Shown in pieces: positions 1 through 8,375 of a stretch of 56,185 bases of DNA. Both the position numbers and the translations under genes were made by a program. This stretch comes from JBBSMX01 sp038232935 (GTDB taxonomy: Bacteria; Bacteroidota; Rhodothermia; Rhodothermales; JANQRZ01). The notes under the pieces were generated by a model that ran no database searches, was not told the DNA's origin, and was given only the letters and a program-made list of their open reading frames with translations. Where the stretch lies: positions 1 to 56,185 of the forward strand of contig JBBSMX010000008.1 in assembly GCA_038232935.1 (NCBI GenBank), written 5' to 3'. Within the stretch, counting starts at the first letter, position 1; each line of letters starts with the position of its first letter.

Positions 1-64
1 CTGCTGATGCTCACGGTGTGCGGCCGGGGGTCGCCCCAGAGATCCCAGAGGGCCTCGCCCCGCC

Positions 65-382
65 TTGTCCGAACTCCGCTTCCGAGTACTCATCGCAACT
101 GCCTCCGTTGAGGTGTTGCGACGACCGTTTGAATCTACCCTCGTCCCGAGCATCGCTGTGGTGGTGGCCGGGTTCGAGGCGACGAAGGTACTGGTCGCCT
201 CGCAGGTGGCGCTCAGCTTCGAGCTGCCGTTCGTGCTCGTCCCGCTCCTGCTCTTCACCGGCAGCCGCGCCCTGATGGGGCCGTTCCGCAACCGCCCTTT
301 CACGACGTGGGCGCTCGGCGCGACGGTGCTCCTCATCGGCGTGCTCAACGGCTGGCTGATCTACTCGCTCCTCGCCGGATGA
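65..382 (+). pseudogene. C-terminal remnant of NRAMP (MntH-type) divalent metal transporter
   Basis: From about residue 20 the reading frame matches the last two transmembrane segments of NRAMP Mn2+/Fe2+ transporters: the block SQVALSFELPFVLVPLLLF followed by LMGPFRN, the usual loop before the final helix. A complete family member has about 400 residues and 11 helices; only about 85 residues remain. The same frame has a TGA at 5-7, and the residues between that stop and the recognisable part do not look like NRAMP, so the gene is probably decayed rather than merely cut by the window edge. The listed start is a TTG and may be meaningless. It could still be an intact gene if an assembly error lies near base 60, which I cannot exclude. 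Confidence 0.6.
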
Positions 383-560
383 CGCGAGACGCTGGCGGGA
401 CGAAAGTATTTGTGCAAAGCATGAGTCGCTCGCGGAACTCCGCTGGCAGGTTGATTAAAAAAGCGAGGGGTCCCGTGCTCGGACGCTACCTCCTCCCCTC
501 TCTCTTCTTGCTCGTCGGCGGTAGAACCGACGCATCGCCCGCCGCCCCCTCCGTCCTTCC

Positions 561-1004
561 GTGATGGACTTTTCCATCGTCCGCCGTCGCTGGGCGATTG
601 CCGAAGGGTACTTCCCCGGCTGGAGCCACGGCCCCGAGCCGGAGATGCTCAGCCACGAGGCCTTCTGCATCCTCAACGCCACCGTCGAGGACGCGACGCT
701 GAACGGCCTCACCGGCGTGCTCGCCACCGACGGTTATCTCCTCGAACCCCGCGACCTGACCACCGACCCGATGGTGAGCGTGCCCGCCTCCGAGTACTAC
801 ATCCCCGGCTCGGGCTACCTCCAGATCTACGAGTTCAATACGGCACAGGACGCGGCGAGCGAGGTCGGCGAGATCGAGCTGAGCGCGCGCTCAGTCGTTC
901 CGTCGTCGGTGTACCAGCACGGCCGGCTCGTGGTCGCCTATTACGGGCGGGACGGGATGCTCCGGGCAGATCTGGACCAGGCCCTCGGGCAGTCCAGACT
1001 TTGA
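561..1004 (+). CDS. Chimeric ORF: sensory rhodopsin transducer-like N-terminus joined to an unrelated C-terminus
   Basis: Residues 8-45 (RRRWAIAEGYFPGWSHGPEP followed by SHEAFCILNA and EDA) closely resemble the start of the Anabaena sensory rhodopsin transducer family (PF07100), a soluble beta-sandwich protein of about 125 residues. After residue 45 the match stops: the expected conserved strand with PxGPYR and RFN motifs is missing. The remaining 100 residues (LQIYEFNTAQDAASEVGEIE, then YQHGRLVVAYYG) resemble the tail of small secreted Rhodothermales proteins that end in a short barrel. The simplest reading is an in-frame deletion that fused two genes; a working new protein is possible but unproven. 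Start is GTG at 561, with ATG directly after it. It lies next to another gene remnant and converges with the MscS gene. Confidence 0.5.
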   Translation: MMDFSIVRRRWAIAEGYFPGWSHGPEPEMLSHEAFCILNATVEDATLNGLTGVLATDGYLLEPRDLTTDPMVSVPASEYYIPGSGYLQIYEFNTAQDAASEVGEIELSARSVVPSSVYQHGRLVVAYYGRDGMLRADLDQALGQSRL

Positions 1005-1029
1005 TCGGGGCCTCACGGAGGGTCAGAGA

Positions 1030-1962
1030 CTACGCCGCCCCTTCGTCCGGCGCGCGCTGCATCTGCACCACTACCTCCTGCCGCACCGCCGCGATGACGA
1101 CCCGCCCCCCGGTCGTCTCGAAGGCGTCGAGGATGCGCTCGGTCAACACGTCCCGCGTCGCGCGGCGCTTCTTGTAGTCCACGACGTAGCGGACGGTGTA
1201 GGTGAGCCAGTTGGCGTCCATCGTCAGCGTCACCGCCGGTTCGATGCGAGTCTCGCTGAGCAGGTAGCGGCGGTTCATCGACGCCCACCGCGCCTTCGCT
1301 CCGGTGACGTAGGTATCCTCGATCCCGCCCGCGATGCCTTCGAGCAGCTCGCGGGCGAGCTTCCGGTCGCTGCCGTGGCGGACGGGGACGGCGATCTCGT
1401 CCCAGACGAAGGGGAAGTCGCCGGAGTAGTTGTAGGCCGGCTCCCTCAGGACGGCCGCGTTCGGGACGCGGACGAACCGGCCGCTGTAGAGGTCGCTGCC
1501 GATCCACTCGCCGATCTCGAAGAGCGTCGTCCGCAGCACGCCGATGTCGATCACGTCGCCCTTGACGCCGCCGAGGAGGACGCGGTCGCCGGGCCGGTAG
1601 AACGAGCCGAACGTGATGGCGACCCAGCCGGCGAGGCTGACGATCACGTCCCCGAGCGCGATCACCACGCCGGCCCCCGCCACGCCGAAGGCCACGCCGA
1701 GCCCGCCGAGCTGCTCCGAGAACACCGCCGCCACGAACAGCACGGCAATGAAATACCCCGTCGTGGTGACCACCTTCCGCGTCCGGTAGCGGAGGCTCGC
1801 GCTCTCGATCTCGCGCGCCAGCGCCGACCGCACCAGCCGGATCAAGAACGCGATGACGACCAGGCCGAGGACGAGGACGACGAGCCGCTCGACGAGCGGG
1901 GCCGCGAGGATCCGTTCGAGGTTCGTCTCCAGCTCGTGGACGGGGTCGGGGGCCTGCTGCAT
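1030..1962 (-). CDS. MscS-family mechanosensitive ion channel
   Basis: Small-conductance mechanosensitive channel of the inner membrane, expected to open on osmotic downshock. The protein has a hydrophobic segment near residues 25-45, a second near 65-85, and a Gly/Ala-rich pore helix (GLGVAFGVAGAGVVIALGD) followed by the MscS beta domain signature FYRPGDRVLLGGVKGDVIDIG and VPNAAVL. The C-terminal alpha/beta vestibule domain fills the rest. At about 310 residues it is close to the E. coli MscS length (286). I chose the ATG at 1962; an in-frame GTG at 2001 would add 13 residues, and neither has a clear Shine-Dalgarno. It follows the cox genes on the same strand after about 125 bases and is probably a separate unit. 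Confidence 0.88.
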   Translation of the reverse strand: MQQAPDPVHELETNLERILAAPLVERLVVLVLGLVVIAFLIRLVRSALAREIESASLRYRTRKVVTTTGYFIAVLFVAAVFSEQLGGLGVAFGVAGAGVVIALGDVIVSLAGWVAITFGSFYRPGDRVLLGGVKGDVIDIGVLRTTLFEIGEWIGSDLYSGRFVRVPNAAVLREPAYNYSGDFPFVWDEIAVPVRHGSDRKLARELLEGIAGGIEDTYVTGAKARWASMNRRYLLSETRIEPAVTLTMDANWLTYTVRYVVDYKKRRATRDVLTERILDAFETTGGRVVIAAVRQEVVVQMQRAPDEGAA

Positions 1963-2086
1963 GAGAGATAGAGGGTAGGGCTCCAGCTTTAGGAGTCGCA
2001 CGTCACGAACGGCGGCCCTGTGATCCTCCGTTCAGCCGTCGTCGCGGGTACCCCTTCCTCTCCGCCGGCGGGCAGACTGTTCCGGG

Positions 2087-2392
2087 TCAGGGACCGAGGG
2101 GCGGCGGAGGCCAGTTGCCGCGCGCGAGGTAGTCGGCGAGGGTGAGGGCGAAGAGGATGAGCACCCAGAAGAGTCCGGCTCCGGCGAACACCCGCACGAG
2201 TCGGCTGCCGGTCTTGACGTGCATGAAGAAGAGCACGACGAGGAGCATCTTCGCCGACACGATGCCCATCGCCACGGGGAAGTGGAGCGCCCCGAGGGGG
2301 AGCGCATCCGCGAGCATCGTCAGCGCGAGCAGCCCCATCAGCGCTGCGGCGACGCGGTAGTAGGTCTTCGGTTGGATGGCGGCGTCGGCCAT
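2087..2392 (-). CDS. coxD: Cytochrome c oxidase subunit IV (caa3 type)
   Basis: Small membrane subunit of the haem-copper oxidase. The 101 residues contain three predicted transmembrane helices (about 15-35, 40-60 and 67-88) and the family hallmark of prokaryotic COX IV (PF03626), a helix reading KMLLVVLFFMHVK. It starts 4 bases after coxC stops, so it is translated with the oxidase operon and is its last gene. Such subunits are thought to stabilise the contact between subunits I and III rather than to take part in catalysis. Confidence 0.88.
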   Translation of the reverse strand: MADAAIQPKTYYRVAAALMGLLALTMLADALPLGALHFPVAMGIVSAKMLLVVLFFMHVKTGSRLVRVFAGAGLFWVLILFALTLADYLARGNWPPPPLGP

Positions 2393-2396
2393 AACA

Positions 2397-3107
2397 TCAC
2401 CCTCCGGCGAGGTAGAGGAGCGGGTAGAGGAAGAGCCAGACGATGTCCACGAGGTGCCAGTACAGCCCCGTCATCTCGACGTGCATGTGCCCCCGCATCG
2501 TCCCACGGTGGGCGAGGATCGCCATCGTCAGCACGACGCCGATGCCGATGGTCATGTGGAGCGCGTGGAGGCCGGTCATGCAGTAGTAGAACACGACGAA
2601 CAGCTCGACCTGCTGGCGGAGCGGGCCACCCACGTCGAAGCCCGCGCCGGGCCAGAAGCCCTCGTGCAGGTCGAGATAATATTCGAGCCCCTTCAGCCCG
2701 AGGAAGAGCGCCCCGAGCGCGGCGGTCCCGACGAGCAACCACGTCACCGCCTTCCAGCGCGCCTCCTTCGCCGCGTGGACGGCGAGCGCCATCACGAGGC
2801 TGCTCGTCAGCAGGACCGCCGTGTTCGCCGAGCCGATCCAGAACTTCGTGTGCTCCGTCCCGACGTGCCACGCCTCGGGGTAGAGGAATCGGTAGACGAC
2901 GAAGCCGAGAATGAGCGTCGAGAACAGCAGCACCTCGGTGGCGAGGAACACCCACATCCCGAGCGTGTCGGCCTCGCGCTGCTGATCGAGGTCGTCGAAC
3001 TGCTCGGCGAGGACGGCTCCTGAGGGCGGACGCGGCGGGACCTCGGCCGTGGCAGCGCGGTCGGCGGCGGAGCGGTCCTCCGGGGCGGGTGGGGCAAGGG
3101 TAGGCAT
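2397..3107 (-). CDS. coxC: Cytochrome c oxidase subunit III
   Basis: Membrane subunit III of the terminal oxidase. About 45 N-terminal residues are Pro/Ala-rich and cytoplasmic; five transmembrane helices follow, including the family motif LGMWVFLATEVLLFSTLI with its membrane Glu, and later HALHMTIGIGVV with WHLVDIVW near the C-terminus. The total of 236 residues and five helices is typical of the shorter subunit III in caa3 oxidases, compared with seven helices in mitochondrial enzymes. It starts 3 bases after coxA ends. It is thought to stabilise subunit I and proton uptake. Confidence 0.93.
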   Translation of the reverse strand: MPTLAPPAPEDRSAADRAATAEVPPRPPSGAVLAEQFDDLDQQREADTLGMWVFLATEVLLFSTLILGFVVYRFLYPEAWHVGTEHTKFWIGSANTAVLLTSSLVMALAVHAAKEARWKAVTWLLVGTAALGALFLGLKGLEYYLDLHEGFWPGAGFDVGGPLRQQVELFVVFYYCMTGLHALHMTIGIGVVLTMAILAHRGTMRGHMHVEMTGLYWHLVDIVWLFLYPLLYLAGG

Positions 3108-3110
3108 GGC

Positions 3111-4787
3111 TCAGACCGCGTCGGTGTGCTCGTCCAGCTCGTAATCGTAGACCTCCTCGACCACGACCGGCGGGGTGTCGAAGTTGTGCTTCGGCGGGGG
3201 CGAGGGCGTCTTCCACTCCAGCCCCGTCGCCCGCCACGGGTTGTCCGGCGCGGGTTTCCCGTAGCGGAGCGACCACAGGAGGTAGAGGAACGGCAGGAGA
3301 TAGCCGACAGCGAGGATCGAGGCCCCGGCCGTCGAGAGGACGTGGTAGACCTCGAACTCGGCCGGGTACTGGTGGTAGCGCCGGGGCATCCCGAGGTAGC
3401 CGAGGATGAACTGCGGGAAGAACGTGAGGTTGAAGCCGAGGAAGACGGTGAGGGCCGAGAACACGCCCATCTTCTCGGGATACATCCGCCCCGTGATCTT
3501 CGGCCACCAGAAGTGCAGCCCGCCGAGGTAGGCCATCATCGTCCCGCCCACCATGATGTAGTGGAAGTGGGCGACGACGAAGTACGTGTCGTGGAGGTGG
3601 ACGTCGACGGCGAGCGAGGCGAGGAAGAGGCCCGTCAGCCCGCCGATGGTGAACAGCCCGATGAAGCCGAGGGCGTAAATCATCGGGGTCTTGAGGTAGA
3701 TGTGTCCCTTGTGCAGCGTCGCGGTCCAGTTGAACACCTTGATCGCAGACGGAATCGCGACGAGGAAGCTCAGCAGCGAGAACACCATCCCGGCGTAGAT
3801 GCTTTGCCCGCTCACGAACATGTGGTGCCCCCACACGAGGAACCCGAAGACGGCGATGCCGAGCGTGGCCGCCACGACCCACGTATAGCCGAAAATCCGC
3901 TTGCGCGAGAAGCACGCGACGAGCTCGCTCACCACGCCCATCCCCGGCAGCACCATGATGTAGACGGCCGGGTGGCTGTAGAACCAGAAGAAGTGCTGGA
4001 ACAGGATCGGGTCGCCGCCGAGCGCCGGGTCGAAGATGCCGACGCCGAAGAGCCGCTCGACGACCAGCATGAGCAGCGTCAGCGCGAGGATGGGCGTCGC
4101 CAGCACCATGATGAGGCTCGTCGCGTAGGTCGTCCAGACGAAGAGCGGGAGGCGGAGCCACGTCAGCCCCGGCGCGCGCATCGTGTGGACGGTGACGATG
4201 AAGTTCAGCCCGGTCATGATCGAGCTGAACCCGACGATGAAGATGCCGAGCGTGACGAGGAAGACGCGGCTCGTCGAGAAGGTCGAGCTGTAGGGCGTGT
4301 AGAACGTCCACCCCGTATCCACCCCGCCGAGCACGACGGCGGCGAGGGTGAAGAGCGCGCCGAACATGAACACGTACCAACTCGCGAGGTTGAGGCGCGG
4401 GAACGCGAGGTCCCGCGCCCCGAGCATGAGCGGGAGCAGAAAGTTGCCGAGCGTCGTCGGGATCGACGGGATGAGAAAGAACCACACCATCACGATCCCG
4501 TGCATCGTGAAGAGCCGGTTGTAGACGTCCGACGTGAACAGGTCGCCGAGCGGCGTGAGCAGCTCCATCCGCATCATCGTGGCGAAGACGCCGCCGATGG
4601 CGAAGAACACGGTGATCGAGACGAGGTAAAGCAGCCCGATCCGTTTGTGGTCCGTCGTCAGCAGCCACGACTTCAGCGTGCGCCCGTCGTTGAGGTAATG
4701 CACGCGCGTCCGGGCCGCCGAGTCGGGCAGAACGGTGTCCGGCAGGTCCGGGCGACGGGTTCGGGAAGGCGGGGCAGGAATAGCCAT
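3111..4787 (-). CDS. coxA: Cytochrome c oxidase subunit I, A2-type (caa3)
   Basis: Catalytic subunit: reduces O2 to water at the haem a3-CuB centre and pumps protons. Low-spin haem ligand His96 lies in TMHGIVMVW, the other in HFHYIMVGG, with the haem a3 His nearby. The CuB site is WFYSHPAVYIMVLPG near residue 270, and HHMF supplies the next two CuB ligands. The YSHPAVY form, in place of GHPEVY, is the mark of A2-family oxidases, where Tyr-Ser replaces the D-channel Glu. The length of 558 residues is normal. It lies between coxB and coxC with gaps of 18 and 3 bases. The hydrophilic N-terminus (about 45 residues) precedes the first helix. Confidence 0.96.
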   Translation of the reverse strand: MAIPAPPSRTRRPDLPDTVLPDSAARTRVHYLNDGRTLKSWLLTTDHKRIGLLYLVSITVFFAIGGVFATMMRMELLTPLGDLFTSDVYNRLFTMHGIVMVWFFLIPSIPTTLGNFLLPLMLGARDLAFPRLNLASWYVFMFGALFTLAAVVLGGVDTGWTFYTPYSSTFSTSRVFLVTLGIFIVGFSSIMTGLNFIVTVHTMRAPGLTWLRLPLFVWTTYATSLIMVLATPILALTLLMLVVERLFGVGIFDPALGGDPILFQHFFWFYSHPAVYIMVLPGMGVVSELVACFSRKRIFGYTWVVAATLGIAVFGFLVWGHHMFVSGQSIYAGMVFSLLSFLVAIPSAIKVFNWTATLHKGHIYLKTPMIYALGFIGLFTIGGLTGLFLASLAVDVHLHDTYFVVAHFHYIMVGGTMMAYLGGLHFWWPKITGRMYPEKMGVFSALTVFLGFNLTFFPQFILGYLGMPRRYHQYPAEFEVYHVLSTAGASILAVGYLLPFLYLLWSLRYGKPAPDNPWRATGLEWKTPSPPPKHNFDTPPVVVEEVYDYELDEHTDAV

Positions 4788-4805
4788 GAGCGGCGGCGGA
4801 AACGG

Positions 4806-5978
4806 TCAGCGGGTGGGCGGTGGCGAAGCGGCAGCAACGGAATCGAGAGCGACCGGCCGAGCGGGGGCGCTGGAGTGCGCGCCGAGCGATTTGAGGTAGG
4901 CGACGAGTTGGTTCAGCTCCTCCTCGCTGAGCTGCCCTTTGAACGTGGGCATGATGGGCGGGTAGCCCGCGACGAGCTTCGCGTAGGGATAGACAATCGA
5001 CTCGCGGAGGTACTGCTCGTCGGCGAGCACGAAGCGGTCCTGGCCGATCTGCACGCGGCTGCCGAAGAGCCGGTAGAGCGACGGCCCCTGCGCGGGGTAG
5101 AGCGCCGTCGAGTCCGGGCGGTGACAGGACACGCAGCGGAGACGCTCGAAAAGGGCGGCCCCGGCGGCGGCCATCGAGACCGGCCCGCGGTCGACGGCGG
5201 GCGCTTCGCGGTCGGCGTTTTGAAGAAGCCACGGTTCGGGCGAGACGTCGGTGCGCCCGGCGTCCTGCGGATCCGCGCGGTAGCGGACATCGTCCGGCGC
5301 GACCGGCTCGCCGACGCCGGTGCCGGGCATGGTCGTACGTCCGGCTGTGTCGCCGGTCTGGAGCCACGCCTCGTACTCGGCGGGGTCCATCACGACGACG
5401 AAGCCGCCCATGTACGAATGCTCGGTGCCGCAGAACTCGGCGCAGAAGAGCCGGAAGCGGCCCGTCTTCGTCGCCTCGAACCAGACCGTCGTGGTCCGGC
5501 CGGGGAGCACGTCCTGCTTGATGCGGAAGGCGGGGACGTAGAACGAGTGGATCACGTCCTCGCTCGACATGTTCATCCGCACGCGGCGGCCGAGCGGGAC
5601 GTGCAGCGTGTTGATCTCGCGGACGCCGTTCGGGTGCTGGAACTTCCACATCCACTGCTTGCCCGTCGCGTAGACCTCGTGCATCTCGCCCGGCGGCGGC
5701 TCTTCGAGCCGGTAGTACGCGAACGACGCCCAGACGAACACGCCCAGCCCCATCAGTAGCGGAATGACGATCCACCCCGTTTCGAGGATGCGGTTCTCGT
5801 TGATCGGGTTCGAACGGTCGGCGTTTTCGTTGCCGTGCCGGTAGCGAATGACGAAGACGGTGATGAGCGCGGCGATGCCGAGGGAGAACAGCAGCCCGAG
5901 GCCGAGGAGCACGAAGAAAATCGCGTCCACCTCGGCGGCCCCCGTCGAGGCGCTTTCCGGAAAGAAGGGGACGTTCAT
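4806..5978 (-). CDS. coxB: Cytochrome c oxidase subunit II with fused cytochrome c domain
   Basis: Subunit II of a caa3 oxidase. Two N-terminal transmembrane hairpin helices (about 15-45 and 65-90) anchor a periplasmic cupredoxin domain. The CuA site is visible as DVIHSFYVPAF and CAEFCGTEHSYM, giving the His, two Cys, Glu, second His and Met ligands. A C-terminal cytochrome c domain has one haem site, CVSCH, and a Met-containing YPPIMPTF as the likely sixth ligand. I chose the ATG at 5978 because it overlaps the preceding lipoprotein stop (ATGA) and begins directly before the first helix; the frame stays open upstream but reads as Arg/Pro-rich noise. The fused cytochrome accepts electrons from ACIII or a soluble cytochrome. 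Confidence 0.94.
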   Translation of the reverse strand: MNVPFFPESASTGAAEVDAIFFVLLGLGLLFSLGIAALITVFVIRYRHGNENADRSNPINENRILETGWIVIPLLMGLGVFVWASFAYYRLEEPPPGEMHEVYATGKQWMWKFQHPNGVREINTLHVPLGRRVRMNMSSEDVIHSFYVPAFRIKQDVLPGRTTTVWFEATKTGRFRLFCAEFCGTEHSYMGGFVVVMDPAEYEAWLQTGDTAGRTTMPGTGVGEPVAPDDVRYRADPQDAGRTDVSPEPWLLQNADREAPAVDRGPVSMAAAGAALFERLRCVSCHRPDSTALYPAQGPSLYRLFGSRVQIGQDRFVLADEQYLRESIVYPYAKLVAGYPPIMPTFKGQLSEEELNQLVAYLKSLGAHSSAPARPVALDSVAAASPPPTR

Positions 5979-6211
5979 GGCGAGGGCGGTTGGACGAGGC
6001 CGCGCATCGAATCCGGCGGGCGGACGGCGTCTCGGAGCGAATCCGGCGTGGCAGGGCGGGCCGTGTCGGCGTCGAGGTAGTTCGGGACGAGGGAGTTGGA
6101 GGCGGGGGCGAGATCGGGCGGCGGCTCGGGGTACGCGGGGGTGACGCGCGGCTCGTGGCAGGCCGCGAGCAGGAGCGCCACCGTGAAGAGGAGAGCGAGG
6201 CGAGGAGTCAT
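5975..6211 (-). CDS. Small lipoprotein between actF and coxB
   Basis: A 78-residue protein with a clear lipoprotein signal: charged start, hydrophobic ALLFTVALLL, then the lipobox LAAC at residues 15-18. The mature part is Pro/Asp-rich, has no recognisable fold and no haem motif. It overlaps the genes on both sides by 4 bases (ATGA), so it is translationally coupled within the respiratory operon. I do not recognise a family. Its position suggests a role in assembling or tethering the ACIII-caa3 complex, which is inference only. Confidence 0.7.
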   Translation of the reverse strand: MTPRLALLFTVALLLAACHEPRVTPAYPEPPPDLAPASNSLVPNYLDADTARPATPDSLRDAVRPPDSMRGLVQPPSP

Positions 6212-7158
6212 CGAAGCGTCTCCGCCCCGCTGGAGCGGGGCAAGCTGTCGAGGGTGTCGAGGAGCCGGCGTATGCGGGGCGACGGCGCGTACGGCTCGGC
6301 GCTCGCCCCGAGCACGGGCGGGGCCGTGGGAGCAAGCGCACCGGGCGGGAGCACCACCGTAAAGCCGCTCTCGGTGCGGACGGTGTCGGGCAAGATCACA
6401 GGGGCCGTGCGGACGGGCAGCCCGCGCTCAGCAAGCAGCACCATCGCCCGCTCGACGGGGATGCGAACCGCCCCGTCCTCGGCGACGCCATACGTCGTCA
6501 GCAGCCGGTCCTCGCGGGCGTGCATCGCAGCGAGGTCCACGGCAGGGTCGGCCTGAAGCCGGGGCGCGGGCGGCAGCGGCTCCACGTCGGCGAAGGGCGA
6601 CATCGGCCCGGCGCGCTCGACCTCCAGGTGCCGGAACTCCTGCATCAGCCACCCCAGTGCCAGCATCCCCACCACCACCGTCGCAAGCACCGCCGACGCC
6701 CCGATCAGCACACCGCGCGTGTGGGTGTCGGCCTCGGACTCATGCCCCCGCTCGATCACTGCCTGCGGCGGGAGGTCTCCCGCGCTCGCCCCGGCATGCG
6801 GAACCGCGCCCTCCAACCTCGTCGCCTCCCCCTCGGGCGACTCCCTCGGGAGCTCGCCCGGCTCTTTTGGCTCCCTTTCGGCCTGCTCGACGCCGCGTGG
6901 GGCAGCCCCCCCGCTCTGGTCGCCATCGCTGCGCTCAAGGGGACCAGAACTGTCCCTCTTGACAAGGGGGACAGCTTCAGGAGTGCTTGAGGGCGCAGGG
7001 GCTCGTCCCAGAGCCCGATGCGCTCCTGAAACGGGGGGTGTGGACGTCTTCTTCCCGCGCCGTCCCACAAGCCGGGTCACCACGGCTCCTCCGAGCGCGC
7101 CGAGGAACGCCCAGAGCCAGGAACTGCTCCGGTCGGGTTCGGGGCGGCGCGTGCTCAT
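6208..7158 (-). CDS. ACIII/caa3-associated membrane protein with repeat-derived linker
   Basis: A 316-residue protein of unknown function. Residues 12-32 could be one membrane segment, and a strong one lies near 150-172. The periplasmic C-terminus contains ADPAVDLAAMHAREDRLL followed by TYG and VRIPVERAMVLLAERGLP, a pattern I associate with small proteins encoded beside ACIII and oxidase genes. Between the two membrane segments residues 55-140 are low-complexity, hydrophilic, and partly encoded by a palindromic element (about 6903-6985) that also occurs near 18010. The gene overlaps actF and the lipoprotein by 4 bases each. Without the insert the protein would have a more usual short linker. 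A role in the supercomplex is inferred from context. Confidence 0.72.
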   Translation of the reverse strand: MSTRRPEPDRSSSWLWAFLGALGGAVVTRLVGRRGKKTSTPPVSGAHRALGRAPAPSSTPEAVPLVKRDSSGPLERSDGDQSGGAAPRGVEQAEREPKEPGELPRESPEGEATRLEGAVPHAGASAGDLPPQAVIERGHESEADTHTRGVLIGASAVLATVVVGMLALGWLMQEFRHLEVERAGPMSPFADVEPLPPAPRLQADPAVDLAAMHAREDRLLTTYGVAEDGAVRIPVERAMVLLAERGLPVRTAPVILPDTVRTESGFTVVLPPGALAPTAPPVLGASAEPYAPSPRIRRLLDTLDSLPRSSGAETLR

Positions 7159-8375
7159 GGCAGCACAGCCTCCCCACCGTCGGAGACGACGATCTGAAGC
7201 GATTCAGGCAGGCGCGGGTCGCCCACGGGCAGCAGGCGCGGACTCCGCGCGAGGCTCCACGCGAACGCCGCCACCCACAGCCCGCCGACTCCGACGAGCG
7301 CGGCGACCGCCACGAGCAACGTCGCCGCTTCGAGGTCGGGGTAGGCCGGGAGGATCAGCCAGACGAGGTAGACGGCGTGGACCAAGAGGAGCGCGCCGGC
7401 CAGCCACGCGAGCGCCAGCCCCCGCTTCGTCCGCCGCGAGAGCAGCAGCAGGAACGGCACGGCGAAGTGGAAGACCGCCAGCCCCACCGCAACCCATCGC
7501 CATGCGCCGACGCCCCGGCGGACGTACCACGTGATCTCCTGTGGCAGATCACCCGCCCAGATGACGAGGTACTGCATGAAGAGCATGTACGTCCACAGCA
7601 TCACGAACATCAGGAGCAGGTTGCCGTAGTCGTGGACGTACTTCGTGCGGAAGGCGGCGGCGAAGGGCGGCGAGCGGCGGACCCAGAAGAGCGCGAGGAT
7701 CGTCACGGCCACGCCGCTGAGCGTCTGGCTGATGGCCCACACAAAGCCGTAGACCGTCGAGAACCAGTCCGGCTCCAGCGACATCCCCCAGTCCGTCGAG
7801 GCGAAGAGCATGAGGACGACATAGCCGACGAGGCCGCCCGCCGAGAGGTGGCGGAGGCGCTGCACGAGCCGGTCGCGCTCGGCGTCGGTGCCGGCCTCAT
7901 CGAGCGCACGCGACCACCGGGGCAGGAGCGTCGCGAGTGTGAGCCAGAACCCGAAGTAGACGACGGCGCGGACGAGGAAGAACGGCACGTTGAGGTAGGC
8001 CCCTTTCTGCCGGAGGTCGGGGTCTACGAGACGCAGTGCCTCGTCCGTCCACGGGTAGATCCAGCCCATCCCGACGAGCACGAGCGCGAAGAGGACCGCC
8101 ACGAGGAACGTCGTCCGCCCGCCCGCTTCGAGGAGGCGGCGCGAGTAGAACCCCCAGCCGCCGCCCATCAGCAGGTGGATCATCAGCACGACGAGGCACC
8201 CGAGCGACGGGCCGAGCCAGAACAGCACGCCGACGTACACCCCGCGGAAGAACACCGCCGGCCCGACCACGAGGCCGACGAGCGCGAGCCCCAGCCCTAC
8301 GCCGCCCACGACGAGCCCGCGCAGGCGGACGCGCCGTAGCCGGTCGGGTAGGGCCGTGTGGGAGTCGGTCGTCAT
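7155..8375 (-). CDS. actF: Alternative complex III subunit ActF (quinol:cytochrome c oxidoreductase, integral membrane)
   Basis: Ten-helix membrane subunit related to ActC/NrfD. Visible features are repeated long hydrophobic helices, the conserved WGFYSRRLLEAG region after helix 3, the STDWGMSLEPDWFSTVYG block (residues about 195-215) found in ActF proteins, and YVHDYGNLLLMFVMLWTY. It is 406 residues, a normal length. ActF packs beside ActC and is thought to help in proton movement or structure; quinol oxidation itself is assigned to ActC/ActB. It overlaps actE by 4 bases upstream and the accessory gene downstream, consistent with one operon transcribed leftward from actA. Confidence 0.92.
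   Translation of the reverse strand: MTTDSHTALPDRLRRVRLRGLVVGGVGLGLALVGLVVGPAVFFRGVYVGVLFWLGPSLGCLVVLMIHLLMGGGWGFYSRRLLEAGGRTTFLVAVLFALVLVGMGWIYPWTDEALRLVDPDLRQKGAYLNVPFFLVRAVVYFGFWLTLATLLPRWSRALDEAGTDAERDRLVQRLRHLSAGGLVGYVVLMLFASTDWGMSLEPDWFSTVYGFVWAISQTLSGVAVTILALFWVRRSPPFAAAFRTKYVHDYGNLLLMFVMLWTYMLFMQYLVIWAGDLPQEITWYVRRGVGAWRWVAVGLAVFHFAVPFLLLLSRRTKRGLALAWLAGALLLVHAVYLVWLILPAYPDLEAATLLVAVAALVGVGGLWVAAFAWSLARSPRLLPVGDPRLPESLQIVVSDGGEAVLP

Noticed and set aside
3126..5759. Long plus-strand open frame (877 codons) opposite coxA/coxB
   Set aside because: It is Arg/Glu/Asp/His-rich with no motif and lies opposite genes with clear function. It is a GC-rich antisense shadow.
2338..5775. Long minus-strand open frame (1145 codons) in another frame of the cox genes
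   Set aside because: It overlaps coxC, coxA and coxB in another frame and is dominated by Arg/Ala/Pro, with no family signature.
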